60,000 nucleotides of DNA from Chrysomallon squamiferum (GCA_012295275.1 CM022674.1:16445649-16505648); one strand, 5' to 3'. Counted from the stretch's first letter, positions 35,509 through 47,495 are shown. The notes: generated from the letters alone by a model not told the origin. Made by a program: numbers and translations.

Positions 35509-36565
35509 CATGAGAAAAGTAATGTTGATGAACAGGGATGAAGAAGGAGATATTAATGAAAGATTTCTCTTTCATGGAACTAGTGGTGACATCAATGTCA
35601 TACGTGGAATCTGCCACAACAACATCGACTTCAGACTGAACGGCAAACGTGGAACAAAGTACGGAAAGGGAGCTTATTTTGCCCGTGATGCCAAATACAG
35701 CCACTGGTACACCTCAGGCTCACTTTGTTTCACGTTCATATCAAAGGTTCTTGTAGGCCAATATGCAAAAGGTGAAAGTTCCTATTGCCGGCCTCCTTCT
35801 AGGAAAGGACATGTTCTTTATGATTCCTGTGTCAACGATGTACACAATCCATCAGTTTTTGTAATCTTTGACACTTCCCAGATTTACCCAATGTTTCTAC
35901 TTGGATATTCTGTGAAGACAAGACCAGAATTTTCTTCATCAAGCTCCTCAGTACCGTCTTTTCAGGCCTCTATTCCGATCAGAAGTGCTCAAGTACCCAA
36001 TTTATATTGGAATCAATTTCTCCCTCCATTCCTGTATCCACCGTTCCCTCCACCACCGTTCCCTCCATCACCCTTCCCTCCTCCACCCTTCCCTCCAGCA
36101 TTCTTTCACAGTTCTTCTTCTACAGCAAATCCTTCCAACATTCCACCAATATTTCACAGTTCGACTTCTACAGCAAATCCTTCCACCACTTTACCACTCT
36201 TTCACAGTTCTACTTCTACAGCAAATCCTTCCAACATTCCACCACTCTTTCACAGTTCTACTTCTACAGCAAATCCTTCCAACATTCCACCAATATTTCA
36301 CAGTTCTACTTCTACAGCAAATCCTTCCAACATTCCACCACAGTTCTATTTCACAGTTCCACCACTTTACTTCTACACAGCAAATCCTTCCAACATTCCA
36401 CCAATCTTTCACAGTTCTACTTCTACAGCAAATCCTTCCAACACTTTACCACTCTTTCACAGTTCTGCTTTTACAGCAGATGCTTCCAACATTCCACCAA
36501 TATTTCACTCTTCTACGTCTACAGTAAATAATTCACCAAGTTCAACTTCTACTACATACAGCTAA
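35509..36565 (+). CDS. PARP12/ZAP-like copy 2, main ADP-ribosyltransferase exon with Pro/Ser-rich repeat tail
   Basis: Encodes the active-site part of a PARP-family mono-ADP-ribosyltransferase. Counting from MRKVM, the motif FLFHGTSG supplies His22, YGKGAYFARDAKYSH supplies Tyr56, and NPSVFVIFD places Val116 where poly-ADP-ribosylating PARPs have Glu. H-Y-V predicts mono- rather than poly-ADP-ribosylation (family rule). Conserved VLVGQYAKGESSY and RPPSRKGHVLYDSC follow. The tail is proline-rich (36020-36100), then eight or so copies of a 16-residue unit like FHSSTSTANPSNIPPI, ending at TAA. Copy 4 has CTTATGCAG|C before its MRKVM; here the sequence is TTTTTTTGCATG, so the acceptor AG is missing. 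Unless another acceptor is used, this intact domain may not be joined to the rest of the gene. Confidence 0.88.
36105..36535 (+). repeat. 48-bp coding minisatellite in the C-terminal tail of copy 2
   Basis: Tandem units of about 48 bases encoding FHSSTSTANPSNIPP-type repeats, with one insertion (QFYFTVPPLYFY). The tail of copy 4 (52690-53130) carries a diverged version with STSTANASTTSP and IPTS. Confidence 0.93.
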
Positions 36566-36834
36566 CACATCAAACTGATGTGTGCTTCAAATGCCTTTAT
36601 ATCTATCAATATTTATTACTGTAAAAATGCATATTTAGCATATGTTTTATTAAAGATAAAGATAATATTAATATGAATTTTAATGATAACAAATGGACAA
36701 TGTGTAGGTAGTGGTTCCAGTTCACTGCTTTGCCTGTATATCTATAATATAGACAAGAATACCTTGTTGTCTGGATGGTTATTTTGTTTGTTGTGTTGGG
36801 AAATGTTCGTACATACACAAAGCATTATACTGCA

Positions 36835-37060
36835 GGGGTTGTGTCACAGTAGGATACACAAATGTTTGCATTACAAGACTGTATGGGTCAGTAGGATACA
36901 CAAATATTTGCATTACAAGACTGTATGGGTCAGTAGGTCACACACAAAATTACATTAAACAGGCGAGGAGTCAGAAGGATACACAAATAATTATATTACA
37001 CTGGTATATGGTCAATAGTGTACACAAAGAATAACATTACACATGTGTATCAGTAAGTAG
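36835..37060 (+). repeat. About 43-bp non-coding minisatellite between copies 2 and 3
   Basis: Three close copies and two or more diverged ones of a unit containing GTCAGTAGGATACACAAAT and GCATTACAAGACTGTATGG. It lies exactly where the early exons of copy 3 would be expected. Confidence 0.88.
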
Positions 37061-37072
37061 TATATACATAAC

Positions 37073-39351
37073 AATATGCGTAGATATTCAGAACGAAGGT
37101 CAGTGTTACAGGCTTCATCCTATTCTACAACTTCCAAAGAAACATATTAAGATGAAGCCGTGGAAAGATTTCAAAATACGAATAGCGGGAAAAGACAAAG
37201 TGTAAGATATAGCGGTAGAGGAGAAAGGGATGGTTTTGATAGAGGTAGAAGAAAACGTGATGGTTTTGATAGAGGTAGAGGAGAATGGGATGGTTTTAAT
37301 AGAGCTAGAGGTAAAAGGTGTGTTTTTGACAGAGGTAGAGGACAAATGGCTGATTTTAATAGAGGTAGAGGAGAAAGGGGTGGTTTTTATAGAGGTAGAG
37401 GAGAAAGGGGTGGTTTTTACAGAGGTAGCCGTAAAAGGTGTGCTTTTGACACAGGTAGAAAACAAATACGTGGCTTTCGTAGAGGAGAAAGGGGAGGATT
37501 TGGAAGGGGTAGAGGAGAATGGGATGGTTTTGATGAAGATAGAGGAAAATGGTATGGTTTAGATGGACGTACAGGAGAATGGGATGGTTTAGATTGAGGT
37601 AGAGGAGAATGGGACGGTTCTGATAGAATTAGAAGAGAATGGGATGGTTTTAACAGAGGTACAGGAAAAAGAGGTGGCTTTGATAAAGGCAGAGGAGAAA
37701 GGGATGATTTTGGTACAGGTAGATGAGAATAGGATGGTTTAGATGAAGATAGAGGAGAATGGGATGGTTTCTATGGATCTAGAGGAGAAAGGGATCGGTT
37801 TTGGTAGAGGTAGAGGGGAATGGGGTTATTTTGGTAGAGGTACAGGTGAATGACATGGATATGGCAGATGTAGGGGAAAAAGGAGTGGTTCTGAAAGAGG
37901 AGAAAGGGGTGGTTTTGATAGAGGAGAAAGGGGTGGTTTTGATAGAGGAGAAAGGAGTGTTTCTAATAAACATTCACAAGAAACAGACTGGCACAGAAGA
38001 AGACGACATGAAATGACCAGCAGCGATAATCCTACACACTGACCAATGGTTAAAAGAAAGAACAGATTCACAGACTAGTCGGTGGTATTCAGCTTCTGGA
38101 GAGTATGTCAGTGATCATTCCTCAAGGACTGGTTATTCGAATTCTACTGAAAATGATGATAGTGAGGACCAGGAGGAGGAAAATACAAATTATTTACATA
38201 CTGTGGAAGATTATTCTTAAAAAATTTAATGAATATACAGAGTTCTCGAAACTGATGAAGGAAAACAGTCTTCCTGTAGAAGCTAAAAATGTTTCATGGT
38301 TTCATGAACATGAAGAAGACTTTTTGCTTTTCACAGAGAACAGGAAAATTAAAATAGTTTCTGTGTTTTCAGAACATGCCAGAATTTGTCACTATTACAA
38401 TACTTCTCAGTGTAGAAAAAAAGACTGCGCTTTCTTCACATATGTACACAGTTTGTACTACGTCAGTGTAAACGCTCTTCTGGTCAGTGTCTTTCACATA
38501 ATTCTTTTGACAAGAAAAATAAGAATAGCATTGAGGAGATAGGTTTGGGATATTTGGAAAATAAGAACATTGCAAAGGTTGTCAGATGCAGCACCCCTGA
38601 ATGGTGTGAAGAATATCAGAATGGTGTCAAACATGATGAACACTGTCCACTAATTCATGTCTGTAGAAAGGAGGACTGCAGTAAGATGTGTGGCTTAGAA
38701 CATGACATCAGGTCATCTGAACACAACCAGTGGGTGCTTAAAATGTTTAATTTATGTGATTTCCCTGAATCTGTTCTCACCAACATGCTTCTGTCCAGAT
38801 AACTGAATTACAAGCATGAAAAGGAAAATAAAAATAAAATGACCGATGCTGTTGAACGTTCAGAAGAGAAAGGTGAAACTCATGCTGAAGAACTCTGTGA
38901 TCAAGTTCAGCAACTAATGCTAAACAATGAGAAATAATCTGCTGAGGCTAAAGTCATAGATCGTCCAGTTCCTAAACCCTGCATAAAGTCTCTGCCTTCA
39001 GTTGTCGTTGCTTCTGTTGGAATATCTCGTGAGTCACACGATAATGATGTTGAAGAGGTTTCTTTTGCAATATCCCAGTTATCACATGACAGTAATGTGG
39101 AAGAAGAGTCCGTTGAAAATTCCCAGTAATCAAATGACAGTGACGAAGAAGCAGGTCCTAAGTGCAGTGCTCTCTGTGAGAAATACATCTGGAGTCAATG
39201 TTCCAAAACTTCACACTGCCATGGACCTAATTGTTTACCATACCTCTGGCTGATAAAGATGCAAGGACGGTGGATTTCCTTTGATGAAATGGAAAATGAA
39301 AAGATAGAAAGTTCATTTTGTGACCGCGATAGAAAAATAAGAGATGTTAAG
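37073..39351 (+). pseudogene. PARP12/ZC3HAV1-like copy 3, RG-repeat/CCCH/WWE1 exon (multiple stops)
   Basis: The first part (37160-37940) encodes about 25 units of roughly ten residues like DGFDRGRGEW or GGFYRGRGER, an RGG-type RNA-binding repeat. Stops at about 37593, 37724 and 37730 and a frame change near 37797 interrupt it. A winged-helix-like segment (WKIILKKFNEYTEFSKLMKE) and CCCH fingers follow (C-HYYNTSQ-C-RKKD-C; then a frame change; CEEYQNG, CRKEDCSKMC). At 38799 a TAA ends the frame. The continuation is acidic and unlike the other copies (VERSEEKGETHAEEL, SHDSNVEEESVENS) and has two more TAA stops. It then recovers finger 5 and WWE1 (ALCEKYIWSQC, LPYLWLIKMQGRWISFDEM), ending GTTAAG|GTCAGT. 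It is the most diverged copy and very likely a pseudogene. Confidence 0.8.
37200..37940 (+). repeat. 30-bp coding minisatellite (RG-rich), about 25 units
   Basis: Repeated unit of about 30 bases containing GATAGAGGTAGAGGAGAA, encoding a (D/G)GF(D/Y)RGRGE(W/R) repeat. Copies 1 and 2 have only two or three related units, so the array expanded in copy 3. Confidence 0.95.
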
Positions 39352-40518
39352 GTCAGTTATCTACTTATATCTAAATACTATAGTCTATACTATTGTTACA
39401 CTATATTTGTGTTTCATTAGTACAAAAACACATTTGGAGTAAATTTTGTTTTTTAATAAAAGAAAAATAACTGATGTATTGATTCTGAGATCTTCCGTTT
39501 TAACAGTTATTTAGCTATTGTTTTTATCAATTATCACTTTTGATATCGCCTAAATAATATCTTTTACTGTATTATTAAGTGATTTCTGTAAAAGGGTGAA
39601 CATTCATTTGCTAAACTGCCTTGAAAACTTGAGTACTTATAATATTTTTTATTTTTTATTATTCTTTAGAAGAGAAAGTAATATTTTTACTCTTACTGTA
39701 AAAGAGTGATTTAGCCTTTGTTACTAAACATGGTGATTACATAACCAATGTTTTTCAGTGTAAAAATAATCAGAATATTTTGTTTTTAATCTGTACAATC
39801 AGCCCATTTGCTTTTTTCAATTACAGAAACTATTTTTCCTTTTAAGTAGCAATGTTGGAAACTACACAGGGATAATTAATTATTTTATTTTTATTTCTAA
39901 CAAGAACTTTATTTCAAATATGAATACAGTATCAAGAATAAGACATCAAGAATAAGATATGTGTTGTGTAAACCAAGAAATAATGATATTCCAGGTTCTT
40001 GATTATCTATAACAATGAAAGTAACTACAAAATAATTAAACTATATGCAGTTTGTTTCTAATAAAGATACTGTATTCATATTAGCAAAATATAACAATAT
40101 TGATATTTTTAAGTTTGACAGATTTGATCAAGATTTACCCCCAAACAAACCAAATACTTTGAAAGCTGTTTTCAGCATTTTACGGTTTCTACCTCTAATG
40201 AGTTTGTCATTCCCATTACAGTTGATGGATCTTCTATGATGACATATAATTTAAAAATTTAATGCTGCTTAATCAAGTGTTACTAATGTGTCATTTTTTG
40301 TTTTTTTTAAATTGCTGACAAGCAACATTTTGTCAGAATATTTCTTTATTTAACTTTTTTTTCTATATTCGGTTTATTTGATTTTTTCTTGAGTTTTCTT
40401 TTTTTTTTCCTTTTTTTTTTCTTCCCCTTGTTTTTATGTATTTAGCTTTTTATAGGCCTTCTTTTTGTATATATGGTTATTGTGATTCATGTTATTTATA
40501 TATTTCTCTTTTTGAAAG
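39352..40518. other. Intron of copy 3; linker exon absent
   Basis: AT-rich. The 27-30-residue linker exon present in the other copies (CTSLRK-type) was not found. T-rich stretches at 40295-40440. Confidence 0.6.
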
Positions 40519-40734
40519 CTATCTGAGGTCTCTATGGCATTAATCACATATGAGATAATGACTGCTACAATGTACTTCAAACACACAGATGAAGAAACAT
40601 TTGGAGAATCCACAGAAGTTCAGCGACTATCAACTCCTTCCTATGTCACTGGAACTGGCGAGAATATGGCTGAATTAACACAGTGGTGTTGGTATTTCCA
40701 AGATGATAGAAGAAACTGGTTACCATAAGAATCA
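40519..40734 (+). pseudogene. PARP12/ZAP-like copy 3, first half of WWE2 with a stop
   Basis: A 216-base exon (TGAAAG ... ATCA|GTAAGT) reading LSEVSMALITYEIMTATMYF, RLSTPSYVTGTGENMAELTQ, then WCWYFQDDRRNWLP. TAA follows where the other copies have TAT (Tyr). The donor is stronger (GTAAGT) than in the others. The matching second half of WWE2 was not found; a short unrelated open stretch after TTTTCAG at 41092 could not be aligned. Confidence 0.75.
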
Positions 40735-41479
40735 GTAAGTAATGAAATAGTATGGTCAATGCACAGATCAAAACCACATTATGTGTTTTAGAGTTTGAAG
40801 AAAAAATAAGACATGCCCAGACTAAATCCCAGATGGACATTTTTTTATTTATCAAGTGGCTTTACTTTTGTTTTTGTTATTCTGTTTATTTTCTTTCAAA
40901 CCTAGGTTTTCTGTAAGAAAAGCCCCCAGGCTTTTGTTTACTGTGACATAATTATGAAGTTATTTGCTTTTAATTAATAAATATATTTATTATTTTGTAG
41001 TGCTGTTTGAAAATACAATAAGCAAGAATCTTTTCTTAGCAGAAGACAAAATTTTGCTGTTAACAACACACTCATGCATTTTATTTTCAGTTACATGGTA
41101 GCAGAGTTATGATTAAAGAGCACCAAGACAATGAGAGAGGAAAACTATTGCAGCCACATCATGGGCTGCTCTTTCCTCTTAGCAGCAAAGAATAAGTTAT
41201 ATGCACCATCCCACAGACTGAATAATAAGACCGGAGAGTCTTAGTTACACCAGTTGTGGAGTATTATATAGTTGCTACAATTTTTACAAATGACCTCACG
41301 TTGATAGACTGCATTCAGTTAATTGCTGAAAACAGTAATATTTTTATTATACTGAATTTCAAGCCTTATGTTGATTTTCTAACAATACCTTCATTCCTTC
41401 TTAACAAACTTAATTTTTACTGTTGCATTTGCTTAAAGAAATACATTTTATTATATTGAATTCATGATTTTATTTATAG

Positions 41480-41710
41480 ATCGCATCTTAATCTGCCAAC
41501 ACAGAAACCTATGGTGTCAGTGGCTTCACCAGATGGCTGGGCACCCCTAGACTGTTATCAAACAGTAGAACTTGTGAAATTAAAACAGGGATGTTCAGAA
41601 GAAGCTGAGATGATCCACAATTTATTTTTTTCTACAATAGATCACTCAAGTGTGGAAATCATATCACTATTTCGTATACAGAATCCAGTACTGTGGGAAA
41701 AGTACTGCAG
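41480..41710 (+). CDS. PARP12/ZAP-like copy 3, first exon of ADP-ribosyltransferase domain
   Basis: From TTTATAG to TGCAG|GTTGGT. Reads SHLNLPTQKPMVSVASPDGW, then APLDCYQTVELVKLKQG and WEKYC. It is open and diverged but recognisable. It belongs to a gene broken elsewhere. Confidence 0.75.
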
Positions 41711-42163
41711 GTTGGTCTCTAGAAATCACCTGGAACACATACTTTTATCCTGTTCTACACGTTTTGTATACATCCAAATTGATGTTTCCTTTGTTAACAG
41801 TAATATGTTATGATAAAAATTTAAACCCAAGAAAAAGTGTAAGAGTAATGTTATCAAACCTGAAATGTTAATAGTTGCAGAAAAAAGAACAACAAATCAA
41901 CAAGTGTACAAATTATGGTAGAGTAACAATCTTAAGAAATAGACTGCATTTTGTTTACCTAAAACAGTGTTAGTGAGGATTTAAAGAGAAGAGAGTAATA
42001 GCGGTTTCAAAGATTTCCAATTAGCTATGGGATGTAACCTCAGTATCTGCTAATTGTGAGGATGTCTTAATCTCTATACTACTAGGGCTAGTCATTTATA
42101 ATTTGCAATTTATTGCAATATAAAGAAAATAAATCAATATACTTATTTTCTTCTTAATTGCAG

Positions 42164-42335
42164 TATGAAGAAAACAATGGTGATGAAACTGCAGCAGGAA
42201 GATAGCACAGGCACAGTTAATGAAAAACACCTTTTCCATGGAACTGATAGCAAAAAAGAATACAGTCATAGCTACACCAGTGGCCCAGTGAGATCAGAGT
42301 TATCCAGAAGATCTAATTCAGTATGCCGTTACTGA
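42164..42335 (+). pseudogene. PARP12/ZAP-like copy 3, catalytic exon with internal deletion
   Basis: From TTGCAG it reads MKKTMVMKLQQE, HLFHGTDSKKEYSHSYTSGP, then loses similarity and stops at TGA. The His of the HGT motif is present. The next residues jump directly to the EYSHSYTSGP segment, so about 35-40 residues, including the conserved Tyr (YGKGAYFA), are missing. Everything after TSGP is also lost. Enzyme activity is not possible from this exon. Confidence 0.85.
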
Positions 42336-44898
42336 GAGTTTGAATTAGTCATGTTGGTAATCTGAGTTCAGTCGTTCCAATTGTTTCCATTTGAACACAA
42401 GTACCAAGCAGATTTTCTCCTAATCCATGTACAGGGTTTTCAGTGACACAGTCTCCAAGCTCATTGCAGCTAGGGCATCCCAGTGTTTAATTGAGTAAAA
42501 TTTAGTTAATAAGAGGCATGTTAAAATTCAGATTCAGCTATATACAGAGAAAGAAAGAAAGATAGATAGATAGATTATGTTTGTTGTGTTCTCTGAGCAA
42601 TTAATATCACCAAAAATATTTTTAATTACTTTTGAAAAGAAAGATAACCTATTTAAAAGTTCCCAATATTTATGATTTTATATATACAAATGTTTACATC
42701 AAGTTTTGGATTAGTTTTTTTTTCTGTAATAAAGCTACTGAGATGGGAATGGTATCAAAATCGATGTATTTTAATATTATGTAATTTGATGTCAGCCAAA
42801 ATAAACTTAACCCTTTTTATTAATAGAGTATCACTTTTTTCTGTCCAATTTGACAATATTATGTGACAAGCATTGCTATTCTATTATCTCTAATGAGTTG
42901 AACCTTTCTGTGTATTTTTTATTTATTTAAATGTCATTGTCTATGGTGAATCACAAAATATCACAGTCTATTGAATTACACTGTCAGTATCAGAACATAC
43001 CGGTACACTGAATATCATTATTTTACTGATGTATTTTAATTTATGTCAATTAAGATGACAATATTATGCAACACTCATGATATCACAGTATACTGAAAGA
43101 TATTTTCAATATCAAGCCATACAGACAGTCTGGATTGTGACTGTATTTGAAATTATTTAATTTGGTGTCATTTAATATGTTAATAGTATAGTATGTGATA
43201 TTTCGAGTATCACTGCATTTTCTATCAAATTTGAGATATCTATGAATTTTAGATGGTCCTAACAGTATCGCTGGAAATTGCAGACACTCCAGCTGTTATT
43301 AACAGGTCTAACATGGTTTGTTACTAAAGTGATTTGTTGCCCAATTCTAAATACAGGTGTAATATAATCACCAGTTTGTTACAGCTCTCACAGTTTGCTT
43401 TGGACTGTTGCAGGAATATCAAAAGGCATGACAGTCAAGCTGAATCAAACAGTACCAAAAAATGGTGTCATTTCACTTTTTCAGCATCATCTGACATGGT
43501 ACTTGTACCAAACAGCAGTCTCCTGATTTATGGCTTATATTATTGTACAGAATTGTGGGTGTACTAGTATTCTGAAGTGAAAATAATTCTGCTGTATATC
43601 TCTGTATAACACATGTGAGATAGTGTTTACATTCAACACTTTAATTTTACTAGTGCTACAGAAGTAAAACATAAAATTACAAATAATGAAATAAATTTTA
43701 TTAACAGTCATCATTTAGAATAAACAGAAATGGTTAAACCTGTAATAAGTGTGCATGTTTGATAAATATATTTAATAATTAACTCTATTATTGGAAAACA
43801 TTAATAATAAAACTACTCAATTTGACATTACTGTTATTGCAAATGCGTGTACATATGTAGCAACATAGGAAAACAAGTTGGATGTCGCACAATGTAGTTT
43901 TGAGTCACAGCCTATTAATGTTGTCCAATGCATCAATATTTCAGGGATTTTTTCAGATAGTTTTTAAAATATCTCAACTCATGTATTTAGATGTTTTTTT
44001 GTTCTTTGTGTTTTTGTGTGACCTCTCAAGATCTTAGTTAACAAAATTATGCTAAAACAAGGACTTATTTTCCCAAAATTCATCTAAAACCCATGACATT
44101 ACACCCTATTGCCTTGCATATCTCTGATCTGTAGAATGTGGTTTATTTATTCCATCAAAACTTGAGTTTTTATAATTTTCACCATGTGACTGGTTATCCT
44201 ATTATGACCCATACATATATCTTTCATATGTTTACTTGATAATAAATTACTTACCAGATACAGTATATACTAATACTGACTTATAAAGAGTGATAATGAT
44301 TTATATTAATTTACATAACAATGAGTTGTACTACTACAAATTTTGTACAGATTTCTACTTTTTGTTTTGTGTTTCTTCAAAATCAATTAATTAAACTAAA
44401 TGTTAGGTGTATATAATAAGGATTATGTAATAAAAACCTAATTAAAATAATTTTCTGTTGTATCAATAATGGTTAAAATAAAAGTTGGATGTGGGTGCCT
44501 TTGGATTGATTAATTTAATTCATTGTTTTAATTTTATTTTTTAATTTTATTTTTTTTTTCCTCTTTATTTTTATTTTTTTCTATTTTTTTTTAAGCTCTT
44601 TATTTAAAACTTACTACTATTATTGTTATTGTTATTAGTGTTATTATTGTTATTATTGAAAAAATAATAATAAACTGGTTCAGAGTGTAGTGTAAAGTGC
44701 CTTTAAAACATATCATCATTTACCATAATTTTGTACCACTACACAAACTAGAATTTGTTTAATCATCATAGAATCTATTTCTGAACTGTTCATTTTCCAC
44801 TTTACTGGTTTAGTATCTTCCAAAACTGTATAAATATACACATTTGTCACACAAACTATCATTTTAAAATAATAAATTACATAAATATATGTTTTTTT

Positions 44899-44932
<34 letters not shown>

Positions 44933-45296
44933 TGTATGTGTGTACATATATCTTATCTCATCTTGTTTTCAGTATTAATCTTAATTTTCATGACATGAAA
45001 GTATTTTTTAAACTTTAACTGCTTATGCAAATAAAATCAAATAATCGGTAACTTTTTGTTGTTGTTGTTATTATTTTATTTATTTATATGCTGTTCTGAC
45101 ACTAGTGGCAGTGACCTTGATTAACTAGCTAATTTAATTAGGAAAGTACATTCCACGTTAATATGATTGGAAGTTAATTAGTGTTAGTTATTTTAATTAA
45201 TGTGATTAAATATAACGACTTTTTTTCTAATATCACCAATAAATCATTTAAAAAGAGAAGAAAACTATAATAATAAGAATATAAGTGCTTACATCG

Positions 45297-45334
<38 letters not shown>

Positions 45335-45550
45335 GTGAAGCTGTGTTATCGTGTGCTTGTTCATACAATTTATTTCCGGTTTTCCAACCTTTGAATTATG
45401 GGTAAAATTAGACCAAATAATTATTTGTTTCTGTAATATCAATACCGTTCTGTATTTTATATTTGAGTATTATTTTTAAATTTTAAAGATAGATGAGTAT
45501 TTCACCAAGTGCAATAAAACAAAGCTAATTGGATTAGACTAGTAAATGAG
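42336..45550. other. AT-rich non-coding region downstream of copy 3
   Basis: No exon recognised. Contains short ATATCACAGT(A/C)TA-type repeats at 42955-43100, an AAT run at 44902-44930 and T-rich stretches at 44520-44595. A long T homopolymer, about 34 bases, lies at 45300-45333. Confidence 0.5.
45300..45333. repeat. Poly(T), about 34 bases
   Basis: Pure T run. It could be the poly(A) end of a minus-strand retro-insertion, but no element body was identified on its 3' side. Confidence 0.95.
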
Positions 45551-45555
45551 TAACA

Positions 45556-45653
45556 ATGTTTGAGGACGATATTGAAGTTATGAGGGGAGAGAAAGAAGAA
45601 CGAAAAAGAACTATAGTGTTCTTGTTGCTATTATCGTTATTACTTAAAGCTTG
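45556..45653 (+). CDS. Candidate first coding exon of a type II membrane protein
   Basis: ATG in the context AACAATG starts MFEDDIEVMRGEKEERKRT, followed by a 14-residue hydrophobic run (IVFLLLLSLLLKA). The frame then meets a consensus splice donor, CTTG|GTGAGT. An acidic/basic cytoplasmic start followed by one membrane segment is the usual first exon of a single-pass type II membrane protein. It is only 98 bases, no downstream exon was identified before the transposon at 46.4 kb, and the donor TG also forms an in-frame stop if unspliced. The call rests on composition and the donor only. Confidence 0.25.
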
Positions 45654-46395
45654 GTGAGTCTAGAAAACCCATTGTTAAGTAATATAATGACAGTGAATGT
45701 GCACTAAATGGTCTCCCTCGACGACTAGTTGCGCCAGTGAAAGACAGAGGTGTCAGAAAGTTAAGTTCGTAAGCAAGATTTCGGGAATAATTTTTTGATT
45801 TATATTATATTATATTATATTTATATATATTTCATTTCGTTTTATTCATTTTATTTATTTATTTATTATTTGAATGCATGCGGGGATGCTTTTTTGTCGG
45901 GGGGAGTCTTGGGACAGTTTAAAATTTAAATTTTAAATATTATGTTAAGTTTTAAACGACATTTCGTATATTTCAAGCCAGTAAAAACACTTCATATTAT
46001 AGCATCCATGTGTAACGTTGTTTGTTTTCATTCTACCGTCAGGCTACTAAAATACATTACAGCGAAAATAAGTAGGTAGATAAATGAAATGGACAAGAAA
46101 ACAAAGATTGAATTAAAGTAAATATACTGTTATTTAATTAATAAAGAAAACAACAACAACAACCCATAAACGAAAGAGGAAAACAATAACAAATGAAAAA
46201 ACGAAAAATATTTCACTTTTTCTCTGCACTAACATAATATCATAATCATTTTATACAGATGAGTGGGTGGCGGATTTTTTTATAGAACTTTGTCTACACT
46301 AAACAACTTTTTCTACAATAACAATAGCTGTAACAGAAATAAATAAATAATTCAATGTGAAATATCGGTTTCAGCAGTTTAAACTAATATATATA

Positions 46396-47460
46396 AGAGA
46401 TTGTGGCATCGGTTCCAGCAACACCAAACAGCACGTGACCGTCCCAGATCAGGTAGACCACGTGTAACCACCAGGGCCCAGGACCGCTACATACGGGTAC
46501 GTCATCTACGGGAAAGAACCACCACGGCTATCTCTAGTGCTTCAGCAATACCAGGTCTACATAGAATATCGGCTCAGACAGTGCGCAATCGTTTACGTGA
46601 GGCAGGTATTCGAGCCAGACGGCCTGTAAGAAGAGTGGTTTTGACTCAACAACATTGTCGACTACGACGTCAGTGGTGTCAAGTGCACAGAGTCTGGCCT
46701 CAATTACGATGGAAAACTGTCTGTTTAGTGACGAGGCTTGATTTCTGCTTCGTCGAGCTGATGGAAGATGTCGAGTTTACAGACGTCGTGGTGAACGTTT
46801 TGCTGCAAACTGCATACAGGAAGCGAACAGATTTGGCGGTGGTAGTGTGATCGTGTTGGCAGCAATCTGATACACTGGCAGGACCAACCTAGTTCACATC
46901 CAAGGCAACTTAACGGCACAGAGATACCGAGATGAAATTGTGCAGCTACATGTCGCTCCAATTATGAATAATGGTAACTCTGTATTCCAGCACGAAAATG
47001 CGAGACCACATATAGCCAGACTCACAACAGCTTACCTACACAACAATAACAATCAGGTCCTGCCCTGGCCCTCTAAATATCCGGATCTGAACCCTATAGA
47101 GAATTTATGGGACGAGTTGGATAGACGACTGAGGCAGCATCAACTTCAGCCACAGAATCGTGCTCAGTTGGCATTATTATTACAGACAGAGTGGGCCACC
47201 ATTCCACAAGGTGTAATTCGTAATGTCATTACGGCCATGGCAAGGAGATCTCAGGCAGTTCTGGACTCCCATGGTGGGCACACAAGGTATTGATATTATA
47301 CTGTTATAACCTTGAACTTTAACCTTTTCAATGTAATACCGTCAATATTAATGAATTGCGAAAGTGTGTGTAAAATGTGAACATTCTGCTGCTTTCTGTC
47401 GTCAATTAGATATATTCCCAGTGTCAGTAAAATCTACTTTTCCGTTTCTTTTTTGGGAGA

Positions 47461-47490
<30 letters not shown>
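46396..47490 (+). mobile_element. Tc1-like transposon remnant with broken transposase
   Basis: 46401-46720 encodes the second DNA-binding part of a Tc1-family transposase (RDRPRSGRPRVTT, RISAQTVRNRLREAGI, ARRP). A frame change near 46720 splits off the catalytic part (DEA..., CRVYRRRGERFA, FGGGSV), which then meets a TGA at about 46868. The last part (46940-47293) has QHENARPHIA and YPDLNPIENLWDELDRRLR. The N-terminal helix-turn-helix start is missing, and the second catalytic Asp (usually DNARPH) is Glu. It is inactive. Flanks at 46320-46395 and 47490-47760 match the continuous sequence 28700-29065, so the element lies inside a copy of that duplicon. Terminal inverted repeats were not recognised. 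Confidence 0.88.

Positions 47491-47495
<5 letters not shown>

Noticed and set aside
35985-36531. Two extra plus-strand frames of about 175 codons
   Set aside because: Alternate-frame translations of the 48-bp tail repeat; the frame continuous with the catalytic domain is the supported one.
41092-41195. Possible second WWE2 exon of copy 3 after a TTTTCAG acceptor
   Set aside because: Its translation does not align with the ESLQYTL-type exon of the other copies, so it is not reported as an exon.
45174-45442. Poly-Lys minus-strand frames
   Set aside because: They translate the long T homopolymer at 45300-45333.
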